From assembly GCA_964386325.1 (NCBI GenBank), contig CAYLQY010000005.1:1-64000 (forward strand): a DNA stretch of 64,000 nucleotides, written 5' to 3'. Below are positions 34,353 to 45,200 of this stretch, in pieces (position 1 is the stretch's first letter; the number at the start of each line of letters is the position of its first letter). The DNA is from Anaerorhabdus sp964386325 (GTDB lineage Bacteria > Bacillota_I > Bacilli_A > Erysipelotrichales > Erysipelotrichaceae). Position numbers and translations under genes: made by a program. The notes beneath the pieces were generated by a model. That model was given only the letters and a program-made list of their open reading frames with translations. It did no database searches and was not told where the DNA came from.

Positions 34353-35138
34353 ATGGAAATCACATTAGTTCAAGCCCTATTAGTTGGCTTGTGGACAGCA
34401 TTCTGTTTTTCAGGTATGCTTCTAGGAATTTATACAAATCGTTGTATCGTATTATCATTTGGCGTAGGGGTAATTTTAGGAGATCTTCCTACTGCATTAT
34501 CAATGGGTGCCTTATCTGAATTAGCATATATGGGATTTGGCGTAGGAGCTGGCGGAACAGTTCCACCAAATCCAATTGGTCCGGGTATCTTTGGTACATT
34601 AATGGCAATTACAAGTAATGGAACAATTACACCTGAAGCTGCTTTAGCACTATCTACACCAATTGCAGTAGCGATTCAATTTGCACAAACATTTGCGTAT
34701 ACTGCATGTGCAGGTACGCCAGAAAGTGCAAAGAAAGCAATTATGAAGGGAAACTTCAAAGGCTTCAAAATGGTTTCAAATACTACAATCGTTCTATTTG
34801 CGGTTATTGGTTTTGCATTAGGGTTTGGAGGATCAATTTCAATGGAAGCATTATTGAAACTTGTTGAATACATCCCAGCCTTATTATTGAATGGATTAAC
34901 AGTAGCAGGAAAAATGTTACCTGCAATTGGATTCGCTATGATTCTATCTGTAATGGGTAAGAAAGAATTAACACCTTTCATTTTACTTGGATATGTATGT
35001 GCATCTTACTTAAAACTTCCAGTAATTGGAATTGCAATCGTTGGAACTATCTTCGCACTAATTGAATATTACAGAACACCGGTTCAAGCAGTACAAGTTG
35101 AAGCAAATGAAGGGGGAAATCATGATGACTGGATCTAA
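34353..35138 (+). CDS. PTS system IIC, mannose/sorbose family
   Basis: A 261-aa channel subunit with about 8 helices. Family marks are GVGVILGDLPTALSMGALSELAYMGFGVGAGGTVPPNP. It probably imports an unsaturated GAG-derived disaccharide, as AgaW-type subunits in streptococci do. It overlaps the IID gene by 17 bases. Confidence 0.92.
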   Translation: MEITLVQALLVGLWTAFCFSGMLLGIYTNRCIVLSFGVGVILGDLPTALSMGALSELAYMGFGVGAGGTVPPNPIGPGIFGTLMAITSNGTITPEAALALSTPIAVAIQFAQTFAYTACAGTPESAKKAIMKGNFKGFKMVSNTTIVLFAVIGFALGFGGSISMEALLKLVEYIPALLLNGLTVAGKMLPAIGFAMILSVMGKKELTPFILLGYVCASYLKLPVIGIAIVGTIFALIEYYRTPVQAVQVEANEGGNHDDWI

Positions 35139-35943
35139 TAAATTAACAAAGAAGGATTATATTACTACATCGTTAAGAGCATTCTTTCTACAAAATGGAT
35201 TTAACTATAGCAACTATCAAGGAACAGGATATGCGTATGTAATGTATCCAGCATTAAAGAAAGTATATGGACACGACGAAGAAAAATTAAAATCAATTTT
35301 AGTGGATAACTGTGAGTTCTATAATACAAATCCTCATTTCCTTCCATTCATTACAAGTCTTCATCTTGTTATGTTAGAAAATAATATGAGTGAAGAAGAA
35401 AGCCGTGGTATTAAGATGGCTTTAATGGGACCTCTTTCTGGTATTGGGGATTCATTATCACAATTCTGTTTAGCACCATTATTCTCAACAATTGCCGCTT
35501 CACTTGCAAGTGAAGGTCTAATAGCTGGACCAATCATCTTCTTGTTGGCGATGAATCTAATTTTAACTACGATTAAAATTACAACTGGTTTATATGGATA
35601 TAAACTAGGAGTAAGTGTTGTAGATAAACTAAGTCAACAAATGGGAACTATTTCTAAAATCGCAAATACAATTGGTGTTACAGTAATCGCGGGATTAGCT
35701 GCGACATTTGTAAAAATTAATGTACCTATTAGCTTAGCAGCAGGTGAGTTAAATAAAGACCTTAATCAATCAATTGTATCAATTCAAGGTATGTTAGATA
35801 AAATTGCACCAAGTCTATTACCAATGCTTTATACATTAATTGTGTATTACTTAATTAAGAAAAAAGGTTGGACAACATATAAACTTGTTATTCTTACAGT
35901 AATTGTAGGAATTGTAGGTTATGGCTTTGGAATTTTAGCTTAG
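35122..35943 (+). CDS. PTS system IID, mannose/sorbose family
   Basis: The 273-aa protein carries the family signature (GIKMALMGPLSGIGDSLSQ) and C-terminal helices. Two adjacent ATGs (35122, 35125) follow AGGGGG; a longer upstream frame would run deep into the IIC gene and is unlikely. It works with the IIC to import the sugar. Confidence 0.92.
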   Translation: MMTGSNKLTKKDYITTSLRAFFLQNGFNYSNYQGTGYAYVMYPALKKVYGHDEEKLKSILVDNCEFYNTNPHFLPFITSLHLVMLENNMSEEESRGIKMALMGPLSGIGDSLSQFCLAPLFSTIAASLASEGLIAGPIIFLLAMNLILTTIKITTGLYGYKLGVSVVDKLSQQMGTISKIANTIGVTVIAGLAATFVKINVPISLAAGELNKDLNQSIVSIQGMLDKIAPSLLPMLYTLIVYYLIKKKGWTTYKLVILTVIVGIVGYGFGILA

Positions 35944-35950
35944 TATTGTA

Positions 35951-35980
35951 AAAAGAAATCTACATTGTAGATTTCTTTTA
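35951..35980 (+). terminator. Intercistronic hairpin between IID and the heparinase gene
   Basis: AGAAATCTAC (35954-35963) pairs with GTAGATTTCT (35967-35976) across an ATT loop, extended by A/T pairs and ending in TTTTA. It may terminate part of the transcripts or protect the upstream mRNA from decay. Confidence 0.65.
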
Positions 35981-35995
35981 CTAGAGGAGAGTGTA

Positions 35996-37939
35996 ATGAA
36001 TAAACTTGAAAAAATTATTGAATATTTACAAATTGATAAAATGAAGGCCTATTTTGTTGATGAAATTGAAAATAAGAAAGTTATCGATTATGCCAATCAA
36101 ATTTGCGAAAATATATTTTCATTTACAAAACCTTGGGATATGGAAAGATGTAGTAAACCGTTCAAACTTTCCGAAAAAATAAATTGGAATGAAATAGTTA
36201 ATGACGATGAAGAATGGACATTCATGCTAAATCGTATGAGTTATCTAAGAGATTTAATAATTGCATACATACTTACAAAAGAAGAAAAATATAGTGCGAA
36301 ATGTCGAGGGCTAATACTTGAATGGATAGAAGACCATCATGATATCGAATATTCATTATCAACGCGTACACTTGATACTGCAATAAGAATTGAGACTATT
36401 TTTGAAGCATGTATTTTCTTAGATTATTTTGGCAAGTTATCACACGATGATAAAGAAGTAATCACAGAAAGCATCATCAAACAGATGAAATATTTGAAGG
36501 ATAATTACATCATGAAATATCGCTTAAGTAACTGGGGTTCAATTCAAACTTCGATACTTTTAGCTTTAAGTCCATATTTTTCAATGGAAAAAAATGATAT
36601 TGAGTTATGGGCTAATCAAGAACTAATTGAACAATTAAAAATTCAAGTTAATAAAAAAGGAATGCATTGGGAACAGTCAACAATGTATCATGTTGAGGTA
36701 CTTAATTCATTATTCAAATTAGTACAATATAGACAGTATTTAGATATCCCTTGTGATGAAGCGTTAATCACAGTTATCATTGAAATGACAGATGCATTAT
36801 TTCAACTAACTTATCCTAATGGGTATATGGAAAATTTTGGAGATAGTGATCGAACATGTACAGATGATATCTTCGTTAAAGCAATAGCGATTCTTAAAAT
36901 GAATCGATGGAAGACAAAAGTATATAAAAAAGATTATGAAACAATTTTAACTTTAGGATCCAAGACAATTAATGATTATGAAAAACTAGGGATGAATAAG
37001 GATTTTAGCTTAAATTTTATTGATGAAGATACAGGAATCTATTTGTTGAAGAAGGGGTGTGAAAATGATTTTTCAAGTACAATGTTTGTGAATGGGACAC
37101 TTGGAAGTGGACATGGACATTGTGATAACTTGCATGTATCTTTATGTTATAATGGCGAATTCATTTTGACAGATTCAGGAAGATATACCTATCGTGAAGA
37201 TCATGAATTAAGACCCTATTTGAAGTCAATGAAAGCACACAATACGGTTATTATTGATGATAATCCACATTCAATTCCAGAAGGAAGTTGGAGCATCAAA
37301 GAATTTTGTAAACCACTTAAAAACTATGAAAATAGTATGGGTGAAATTCATTACTTAGAAGGTTGTTTAGTAGCGAGTAAACAAGGATTATTTCATCAAA
37401 GAAGAATAGTGACAATTGATTGTGGAATATGGATGATTCTTGATGAAATCAATGTTTTAGGTAATCATACTTCCACGTCATATTTTCATTTTGATCCTGA
37501 AATAAAAGTGAATCTTAAGGATAAAGATATTGAAATACTATCGAAGAAAAACAAATTAAAAATGATTTATAGTGGCGAAGCAAAAATTAAAAATGAGTGC
37601 ATGTCATTAAATTACAATGAACTATCAAACCAAGATGTAATTCTAATTGAAAATGAATTTCAAGATCATGAAATTTTACCAACAATAATAATAGATGAAA
37701 AGATAAAAATAGAAGAAGTTGAAGTAATTCAAGGTGAAAGTATAGTAAAGGATGATGACTTATTTATCGCAAGAAAATTTAAAGTTTCATCTACCTTAAG
37801 TTATACCGTTATTCTATTTCACAAAGAGGTATTTAAAGGTCAAAAAATATTTATCTCAGAAGGTTGTTCATTCCATGGTCAAGCTATAGTAATAAAGGAA
37901 GAAAACGGGAATAAGAACCTGTTTGTATTACGACATTAG
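35996..37939 (+). CDS. Heparinase II/III-family polysaccharide lyase, cytoplasmic
   Basis: The protein is 647 aa: an N-terminal alpha/alpha toroid (RLSNWGSIQ at 176-184, EQSTMYH at 226-232) and a C-terminal beta-sandwich beginning near GSGHGHCDNLHVSLCYNGEFILTDSG (quoted in part; His373, His375, Asp377). These are positions where family lyases keep catalytic His/Tyr. There is no signal peptide, unlike secreted heparinases. It would cleave GAG oligosaccharides after import, feeding GH88. The exact GAG (heparan, hyaluronan, chondroitin) cannot be read from sequence. Confidence 0.85.
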   Translation: MNKLEKIIEYLQIDKMKAYFVDEIENKKVIDYANQICENIFSFTKPWDMERCSKPFKLSEKINWNEIVNDDEEWTFMLNRMSYLRDLIIAYILTKEEKYSAKCRGLILEWIEDHHDIEYSLSTRTLDTAIRIETIFEACIFLDYFGKLSHDDKEVITESIIKQMKYLKDNYIMKYRLSNWGSIQTSILLALSPYFSMEKNDIELWANQELIEQLKIQVNKKGMHWEQSTMYHVEVLNSLFKLVQYRQYLDIPCDEALITVIIEMTDALFQLTYPNGYMENFGDSDRTCTDDIFVKAIAILKMNRWKTKVYKKDYETILTLGSKTINDYEKLGMNKDFSLNFIDEDTGIYLLKKGCENDFSSTMFVNGTLGSGHGHCDNLHVSLCYNGEFILTDSGRYTYREDHELRPYLKSMKAHNTVIIDDNPHSIPEGSWSIKEFCKPLKNYENSMGEIHYLEGCLVASKQGLFHQRRIVTIDCGIWMILDEINVLGNHTSTSYFHFDPEIKVNLKDKDIEILSKKNKLKMIYSGEAKIKNECMSLNYNELSNQDVILIENEFQDHEILPTIIIDEKIKIEEVEVIQGESIVKDDDLFIARKFKVSSTLSYTVILFHKEVFKGQKIFISEGCSFHGQAIVIKEENGNKNLFVLRH

Positions 37940-37972
37940 TAGTGTATCAATACTGTAAATGTGATATACTAC
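37939..37972 (+). promoter_or_regulatory. Inverted repeat and extended -10 before the lacI gene
   Basis: GTAGTGTATCA and TGATATACTAC form a near-perfect inverted repeat with a 12-base centre. The right arm contains the extended -10 TGATATACT. It may be an autoregulatory site; it differs from the TAAACYGGTYTA operators. Confidence 0.5.
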
Positions 37973-38006
37973 AAAGTAAATTAAGGTTAGAGAACGGAGA
38001 TATAAA

Positions 38007-39005
38007 ATGAGCAGTAAGTTGACAATAAATGATATTGCTAGGCTATCAGCTACATCTAAAACAACAGTTTCTTTTTATCTAAATGGGAAAACAGATAAGA
38101 TGTCTCAAAGTACGCAAGAAAGAATAAAAAATGTAATTGAAAAAACAAATTATCAACCCAATGCAATTGCACGTTCTTTAAATGCCAAAAGCATGCAATT
38201 AATCGGTGTAATTATTGGAGACATTACAAATACATTTGCAAATCAAATCGTCAAGGGAATAGATGATGTTGCAAAAGAGAAGGATTATCAACTAATAATT
38301 GGAAATAGTAATTATGATTTTAAAGTAGAGCGCCAGTATATTGAGAGAATGCTAGCGATGGGAGTAGATGGATTTATAGTTCAACCTACAATAGAGTTCG
38401 AATTAATTGAGAAAGAACTTCTAAGTCAATCTAAACCGATTGTTTACATTGATTCTCAATCAAGAAATACAAAAGGTCTTTGGGTTAAAACAAATAATTA
38501 TGAAGCGGTCCTTGAAGCGACGGAAGGTTTAATCGCTAAAGGATATACGAATTTTATAATGATTACAGCTGATCCGTCAGTACTTACAACACGTATGGAA
38601 CGAGCAAGAGGATTCAAAGATGCATTAGCGCTAAAAGGTGTAGAATGTAAAACGATGATAATTAGTAATGATACAACTTCTGATGAAATTAAAAAATATA
38701 TTGATAACAATATCAAAGATGAAAAAACATGTGTGTTTGTACCTAATTGTTGGGGATTACCCAAAGTTTTCTTAGCTCTCAAAGATTATCGTCATTTAAT
38801 TCCAGATAAACTAGGATTGCTGGGTTTTGATAATTTGGAATGGACAGAATTTTCATTCCCAACTGTCTCAACTATTGTCCAACCAGCCTATAATGAAGGT
38901 GAAAAAGCAGCACGAATTCTAATTGATAGAATTGAAGGATGCAATGAAGAGGCACCGAATCAAATATTGAAATGTCATATCAATTTTAATGAATCAACAA
39001 AATAA
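38007..39005 (+). CDS. LacI-family repressor of the uronate/GAG locus
   Basis: The protein is 332 aa. The N-terminal helix-turn-helix is LTINDIARLSATSKTTVSFYLNGK and the hinge helix is PNAIARSLNAK. A periplasmic-binding-like effector domain follows. It is closest in style to KdgR-type regulators. It is the likely binder of the paired operators at 32477 and 32620, with KDG or a relative as inducer (inference). It ends in a long terminator. Confidence 0.9.
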   Translation: MSSKLTINDIARLSATSKTTVSFYLNGKTDKMSQSTQERIKNVIEKTNYQPNAIARSLNAKSMQLIGVIIGDITNTFANQIVKGIDDVAKEKDYQLIIGNSNYDFKVERQYIERMLAMGVDGFIVQPTIEFELIEKELLSQSKPIVYIDSQSRNTKGLWVKTNNYEAVLEATEGLIAKGYTNFIMITADPSVLTTRMERARGFKDALALKGVECKTMIISNDTTSDEIKKYIDNNIKDEKTCVFVPNCWGLPKVFLALKDYRHLIPDKLGLLGFDNLEWTEFSFPTVSTIVQPAYNEGEKAARILIDRIEGCNEEAPNQILKCHINFNESTK

Positions 39006-39009
39006 ATGA

Positions 39010-39046
39010 TTAATAAAAGGCAACATAAAAAGTTGTCTTTTATTAA
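39010..39046 (+). terminator. Terminator of the lacI gene
   Basis: TTAATAAAAGGCAAC pairs with GTTGTCTTTTATTAA (one G-T pair); 15-bp stem with a U-rich right arm but no separate T-run. Confidence 0.75.
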
Positions 39047-39113
39047 CGAAATAAGTTGTTTCCTAGAATGGAATACGATATTCTTGTAATATGTCATTAC
39101 TTGGGAGGTCAGT

Positions 39114-40277
39114 ATGTTTCAATTATTATTAGGGGTAATCTACTTAGCGTTTATAAGCTTAGGGCTGCCAGATTCATTGTTAGGATCAGCATGGCCAATC
39201 ATGTATAAAGAATTTTCGGTACCTTTATCTTCGGTTGGTATTATTACAATCATTATTGCACTCGGCACCATCATATCAAGCTTACAAAGTGATCGATTAA
39301 CTAAAAAGATAGGAACTGGAAAAGTTACATTGTTTAGTGTACTTATGACTGCAGTTGCACTATTTGGATTTTCAATAAGTAATTCATTTATATCTTTATG
39401 TCTATGGGCAATACCTTATGGATTAGGTGCAGGAAGTGTAGATGCATCTTTGAATAATTATGTCGCTTTAAACTATAAGAGTCGTCATATGAGTTGGCTA
39501 CATTGTATGTGGGGAGTTGGTGCATCAATAGGTCCTTATATTATGGGTTATGCATTGATGGGTGGTCAAACATGGAACGATGGGTTTAAAATCATTTCAA
39601 TAATTCAAATGGTTTTAACGTGTATCTTGTTACTTAGTTTACCTTTATGGAAAAAACAAAATAATAAAACGGATGAAAATAAAGTAGAAGAGGTAAGTGC
39701 ACCTCTAACACTAAAACAAATCATTCGTTTGCCAGGCGCAAAGGCAGTAATGATTACTTTCTTCTGTTATTGTGCTTTGGAAATGACAACTGGTTTATGG
39801 GCTAGTAGCTACCTTGTATTACATTGGGGAGTTCATCCAGAGACTGCTGCAAGTTTTGCAAGCTTATTTTACGTAGGTATTACTGTAGGAAGAGCATTTA
39901 GTGGATTCCTAACTATGAAATTTAATGATGCACAAATGATTCGTATGGGGCAAATGATTATCGGAATTGGAATAATCGCACTACTATTGCCTTTAGGAGA
40001 AACAGTTGCCTTAGGGGGATTTATATTAATTGGTTTAGGTTGTGCTCCGGTTTATCCTTCAATTATTCATTCTACTCCTGATCATTTTGGTAAAGATAAA
40101 TCACAAGCAGTAATTGGTGTGCAAATGGCAGCAGCTTATGTGGGTACATTATTAATGCCTCCATTATTTGGTTTAATCGCAAATAATATTAATGTTGCTT
40201 TATTACCATTCTTCTTATTACTATTGCTTATTTTAATGTTTGTTATGCATGAAAAATTAATTAAGGATACAAAGTAA
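39114..40277 (+). CDS. MFS transporter, FucP-like sugar permease group
   Basis: The protein is 387 aa with 12 helices. AIPYGLGAGSVDASLNNYVAL and SWLHCMWGVGASIGP are marks of the fucose-permease-like MFS proteins of Firmicutes. The substrate is not evident. It stands alone between two terminators, with a GGGAGG ribosome site, beside but not in the uronate operon. Confidence 0.84.
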   Translation: MFQLLLGVIYLAFISLGLPDSLLGSAWPIMYKEFSVPLSSVGIITIIIALGTIISSLQSDRLTKKIGTGKVTLFSVLMTAVALFGFSISNSFISLCLWAIPYGLGAGSVDASLNNYVALNYKSRHMSWLHCMWGVGASIGPYIMGYALMGGQTWNDGFKIISIIQMVLTCILLLSLPLWKKQNNKTDENKVEEVSAPLTLKQIIRLPGAKAVMITFFCYCALEMTTGLWASSYLVLHWGVHPETAASFASLFYVGITVGRAFSGFLTMKFNDAQMIRMGQMIIGIGIIALLLPLGETVALGGFILIGLGCAPVYPSIIHSTPDHFGKDKSQAVIGVQMAAAYVGTLLMPPLFGLIANNINVALLPFFLLLLLILMFVMHEKLIKDTK

Positions 40278-40306
40278 AAAGATTAAATTAAGTATAAATC
40301 GAATTT

Positions 40307-40349
40307 GAAGTATAGACACAAAGAATGTTTTGTTTCTATACTTTTTTTT
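40307..40349 (+). terminator. Terminator of the MFS gene
   Basis: AAGTATAGA (40308-40316) pairs with TCTATACTT (40335-40343), followed by a run of T. Confidence 0.85.
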
Positions 40350-40355
40350 GTATTC

Positions 40356-40384
40356 TTGACAATTGTAAGGGCATTATTCATAAT
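40356..40384 (+). promoter_or_regulatory. Promoter of the TetR/alpha-beta hydrolase operon
   Basis: TTGACA (40356-40361), a 17-bp spacer and CATAAT (40379-40384). Downstream, TGTTTATA occurs twice about 6 bases apart and could be a regulator site. Confidence 0.7.
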
Positions 40385-40429
40385 ATAAATGTGTTTATAT
40401 AATTATGTTTATAGAAAAGAGGTTTTGAT

Positions 40430-41032
40430 ATGGCTAGGAAAATTCAGATATCAAAAGAAGTGATTTTACAAACAGCATTAGAAATGATAATTCGTGATGG
40501 GTTTGCATCGGTAAATATAAAAACATTATCAAAAGAAATAGGGTGTTCAACACAACCGTTAGTATGGCATTTTGAAAATATGGAAGGATTACGTAAGGCA
40601 TTAGCACAATATGCTTTAGCGTATGCGAATACCCAAATGGCACCTAAGGATGAAAATTCAATTGAAGCTTTCAAACAAGTAGGAACAGGATTTATTAGAG
40701 TAGCATTGAATGAGCCCAATTTATTTCGCTTTCTTTATTTGGAAGGTTATATGGGTTCATCATCAGATAACTTAGAGATGCTTATTAATGATGAGGAAAA
40801 TATTGAATTAATAAAAAGATTATCAAAAGACTTAAACATATCAAAAAAGAAAGCCAGTAGATATTTACAAAATACAGTTGTTTATACATATGGTATAGCA
40901 ACATTAATTGCCATGGGGATGTTGAAGACTTCACAAAAAGAAGTAATGACACTCGTTAATAATGCTGCAAACGCATTTTTGATACAAGAGGGAGTACGAT
41001 TAGATGAGATATCTAATAAAAAAGGGATGTAA
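40430..41032 (+). CDS. TetR-family transcriptional regulator
   Basis: The protein is 200 aa. Helix-turn-helix: ILQTALEMIIRDGFASVNIKTLSKEIGCSTQPLVWHFENMEGL. The C-terminal domain is of the TetR_C WHG-like type. It is followed 2 bases later by the alpha/beta hydrolase gene, which it probably controls. The ligand is unknown. Confidence 0.88.
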   Translation: MARKIQISKEVILQTALEMIIRDGFASVNIKTLSKEIGCSTQPLVWHFENMEGLRKALAQYALAYANTQMAPKDENSIEAFKQVGTGFIRVALNEPNLFRFLYLEGYMGSSSDNLEMLINDEENIELIKRLSKDLNISKKKASRYLQNTVVYTYGIATLIAMGMLKTSQKEVMTLVNNAANAFLIQEGVRLDEISNKKGM

Positions 41033-41034
41033 CT

Positions 41035-42147
41035 ATGAAGACAAGAAGTATAATTTTAGTAACTGCAATGTTCTTGGAATTTGCCTTTTTAATTTACTGT
41101 ATCTTTCAAAAATCAAATCGTGTTCCGCTTGGATATATTTGTGCTTTTTTATCTTTTGTTTTATTGCTTTGTACGGGTTGGTTACTGCTCTTTCCTAAAG
41201 TGCCGTTAATTGCAACTACAGGTAGTTATGACATTAGTGAAGAGAATGCATTCTACAAAGATACGACTAGAATTGAAACATATGCTAATGATGGGAGTTA
41301 CCGTGAATTGCCAGTTACATTTTGGTATCCTAAAAAAGAGGAAGAGAATCAGAAATATCCACTTATATTATTTTCACATGGTAGCTTTGGTGTAAAAGAG
41401 AGTAATTTAACACTTTATCGTGAATTGGTAAGTCATGGATACATTGTTGTTAGTATCGATCACACCTATCAATGTTTTTCTACAAAACTGTCAGAAGGGA
41501 AGACTGTTCGAGTAAGTGGTGAGTTCATGAAAGAAATTGCATCAGAAGATTCTCAAAAGAAGCCAGAAGAATCATTATTGCATTTTAAAAAGTGGATGAG
41601 TATTAGAATGGGTGACATCAATTTTGTGTTGAACACAATTATTGATAATGTCCTTAAGAATAATGAAGAATTAGATGTATATAAATATATTGATACGTCT
41701 CAAATTGGTTTGATTGGGCATTCACTAGGAGGGTCCACAGTGTTAGGGGTAGGTAGACAAAGAAATGATATAGCTGCCGTTATATCATTAGAAGCACCTT
41801 TTCTTGCGGATATAAATGACGTAGATGAGAAAGGTAATTTTATTTTTGAACAAGCAGATTATCCAACTCCTTTACTAAATATTTATTCCGATGCATCATG
41901 GAAGAATTTGAGGAATTGGAAACAATATGAAGAAAATGCTAGATTTTTGGATATGGAATCTGAAACGATTCAAAATGTTTATTTAGAAGGCATTGGTCAT
42001 TTTTCGCTTACTGATTTTTCTTTGTCGTCACCTTTTTTAACGATGTTATTTGATGGAGGTCATACAAAGAATAATCCTCAAGAAACATTGATAGAAATCA
42101 ATGAAATATGTTTGTCATTTCTAAATGAATTTATGAAGAGTGAATGA
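41035..42147 (+). CDS. Membrane-anchored alpha/beta hydrolase, PAF-acetylhydrolase-like
   Basis: The protein is 370 aa. Two N-terminal hydrophobic helices (about 5-23, 34-53) precede an alpha/beta hydrolase domain. Visible marks are VTFWYPK, ILFSHGSFG (oxyanion region), and the nucleophile elbow GHSLGG with Ser230. A late His in GIGHFSLTD completes the likely triad. It resembles platelet-activating-factor acetylhydrolase-like esterases. It may hydrolyse an ester or lipid on the outer face; the substrate is unknown. Cotranscribed with a TetR regulator. Confidence 0.84.
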   Translation: MKTRSIILVTAMFLEFAFLIYCIFQKSNRVPLGYICAFLSFVLLLCTGWLLLFPKVPLIATTGSYDISEENAFYKDTTRIETYANDGSYRELPVTFWYPKKEEENQKYPLILFSHGSFGVKESNLTLYRELVSHGYIVVSIDHTYQCFSTKLSEGKTVRVSGEFMKEIASEDSQKKPEESLLHFKKWMSIRMGDINFVLNTIIDNVLKNNEELDVYKYIDTSQIGLIGHSLGGSTVLGVGRQRNDIAAVISLEAPFLADINDVDEKGNFIFEQADYPTPLLNIYSDASWKNLRNWKQYEENARFLDMESETIQNVYLEGIGHFSLTDFSLSSPFLTMLFDGGHTKNNPQETLIEINEICLSFLNEFMKSE

Positions 42148-42216
42148 ATAAAATAATCTTTGAATCATCTGACTGATTTTAAGTGTTATGAAATGATAAA
42201 AGCGAAGATAAACAAT

Positions 42217-42250
42217 AATAGGCATATCCTTTTGAAAGGATATGCCTATT
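42217..42250. terminator. Bidirectional terminator between the hydrolase gene and carB
   Basis: A 16-bp perfect stem (AATAGGCATATCCTTT and its complement) with a 2-base loop lies between the two convergent genes. T-tracts are poor on both sides. Confidence 0.7.
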
Positions 42251-42253
42251 GAA

Positions 42254-45200
42254 TTATTTTGAATTAATTGTACTTACACCAACGGTAATTTCTTCTAATA
42301 CGTTTAATAATACATTGACTGTTGATAATGAAGTGAACATAGTAATTCCATTTTCTACAGCTGCTTTTCTAATTTCAATTCCATCTTGTTGGGCATGATT
42401 GCTTTCATGTGAAACAGTATTGATTACATAAGTGATATGTCCTTTTTGTAATGATTCAAGAATTTGATTTGAACCATTACTTATTTTTTCTTTAACACGT
42501 GTTTTAATACCATTTCTTTTTAAGAATTCGGCAGTCCCGTAAGTTGCTTCAATATTGAAACCAAGTTTGTAGAAACGCTTAATCAATGGGAGTGCATAGT
42601 TTTTATCTTTGTCTGCAATGGTTACAAAGATGGTTCCATAGTTAGACACTGTTGATCCACTTGCTTGAAGTGCTTTGTAAAGAGCTCGATTTAAGCTATC
42701 ATCATAACCAATGACTTCACCAGTGGATTTCATTTCAGGAGATAGATAAGCATCCAATCCTCGGATTTTTGCGAAAGAGAAGGTTGGTACTTTTACAAAC
42801 CATCTTTCTTTTGTAGGTTCTACAAATGTTCCATATCCTTGACTCTTTAGCGAGTGTCCAAGCATTACTTTTGTCGCAACATTTGCAAGCGGAATTTCAG
42901 TTACTTTAGAAAGGAATGGAACAGTTCTAGATGAACGAGGATTCACTTCAATGACATAGACTTTTTCATCTTCATCAACAATGAATTGAATATTGAATAA
43001 TCCAATGATACCTAGACCAAGACCTAATTTATTTGTGTATGTTGTAATTGTATCTTTTACTTTATTTGAAATTGAGAATGTAGGATATACACTAATAGAG
43101 TCTCCAGAATGTACACCAGTTTCTTCTACGTGTTCCATGATTCCAGGTATGAATACATCTTTACCATCTGATATCGCATCAACTTCCAATTCTTTACCGA
43201 TTATATATTTATCAACAAGTACAGGTTGTTCTTCATCAATATGGACAGCAGTTGTTAGATATGTTCGAAGTTGTTCATCGTCATTAACGATTTGCATGGC
43301 ACGCCCACCTAAAACATAACTAGGGCGGACAAGTACAGGATATCCAATTTCATTGGCAATCTTAACACCTTCTTCAATTGCGAATACGGCTTTCCCTTTT
43401 GGTTGATTTAAGTGAAGTTGATTCATTATTTTCTCAAATGAATCTCTATTTTCGGCACGTTCAATAGCTACAGTATCACTGCCAATAATCTTTACATTAT
43501 GTTGTGCAAGTTTTGCAGCTAAGTTTACCGCTGTTTGTCCACCTAGAGTAACAATAACTCCTTCAGGATTTTCGGCATGGATAATATTCATTACATCTTC
43601 AATTGTTAATGGTTCAAAGTATAACTTGTCCGCAACCGTGAAATCTGTAGAAAGTGTTTCGGGATTATTATTGATAATGATGGCTTCATAGCCAAGTTCT
43701 TTAATTGCCCAAATAGCATGAACGGTAGAGTAATCAAATTCAACACCTTGTCCAATACGGATAGGTCCACTACCAAGCACGATAACTTTTTTATTTGCGG
43801 TAATTCTATTTTCATCTTCTTTAGAATAAGTTGAGTAGAAATAAGGAACATATTCTTGTTGATGCTTAACATTATCAACGATACGATAATTGGGATATAA
43901 ATTATTTTGTTCTCTTAATTTGTAGATTTCATATTCGTTACCGTTCCAACATTTCGCAATATAGCTATCTGCAACTGATAATTTTTTTGCTTCTCTTAAG
44001 ACATCTATATCATTTTTGTTTGCCCGTAATTTCTTTTCAAATTGAATTATAGTTTGAATAGCTTCAATAAAATATTTTGTGATTTTTGTGCTATCGCAAA
44101 TCTCATCAATAGATACATCTTTTCTTAATGCTTCAAATAAAGCGAATAGACGATCATCTGTTGGTGTGGCGATATAGGTTACTAACTCAGCACTACTCAT
44201 GTTAGTAAATTTCTCTTTGTCAGGATAAGCAGCACCTGCTTCAAGACCTCGTATTGCTTTTAGTAAGCATTCTTCAATACTTTGTCCCAAACTCATTACT
44301 TCACCAGTTGCCTTCATTTGGGTAGATAGATGATTGTTTGCTTGTTCAAATTTGTCAAATGGGAATCGTGCAACCTTGGCAACAATGTAATCTATTGCTG
44401 GTTCAATCGATGCGGGTATTCCACTAATATCAATTTCATCTAATGTTAGACCAATTGCAATTTTTGCAGTAACTCGTGCAATTGGATAGGCTGTTGCTTT
44501 TGATGCTAATGCACTTGAACGGCTAACACGAGGATTAACTTCAATCAAGAAGTAATTACATGTATTTGGTTCTAATGCGAATTGGACATTGCATCCACCT
44601 TCAATTTTTAATTCTTGTATAATTTTCAATGCACTTTGTTTGAGTGTTGTTAGTTGTTCTTGAGTTAATGTTTGGCATGGCGCAAAAACAATTGAGTCTC
44701 CTGTATGAATACCAACAGGATCCATATTTTCCATATCACAAATAGCAATGGCTTTATCAGTTTTATCACGCATAACTTCAAATTCAATTTCTTGATAACC
44801 TTTAATACTTTTTTCAACCAATACTTGGTGAACAGGGCTTAATGTTAACGCATGATTCATAAGTTCGATGAATTCTTCTTCAGTATCTACAAATCCACCA
44901 CCTGTGCCACCTAGTGTAAATGCTGGGCGAAGAACAAGAGGATAGCCAATTTCTTTAGCTGCGAGTATTCCTTCTTCTAAATTATTTGCGATTTTTGATG
45001 CAATAACTGGTTCATTAATCGATAAGCACATGTCTTTGAAACATTCTCTATCTTCAGCTTTTTGAATAGATTCAATAGAAGTTCCAAGAATTTCAACTTG
45101 GCATTCATCAAGAATTCCTTTGTTGTGAAGTTGCATAACAAGATTTAAACCAGTTTGTCCACCAAGACCAGGGACAACGGCATCAGGACGTTCCATGCGG

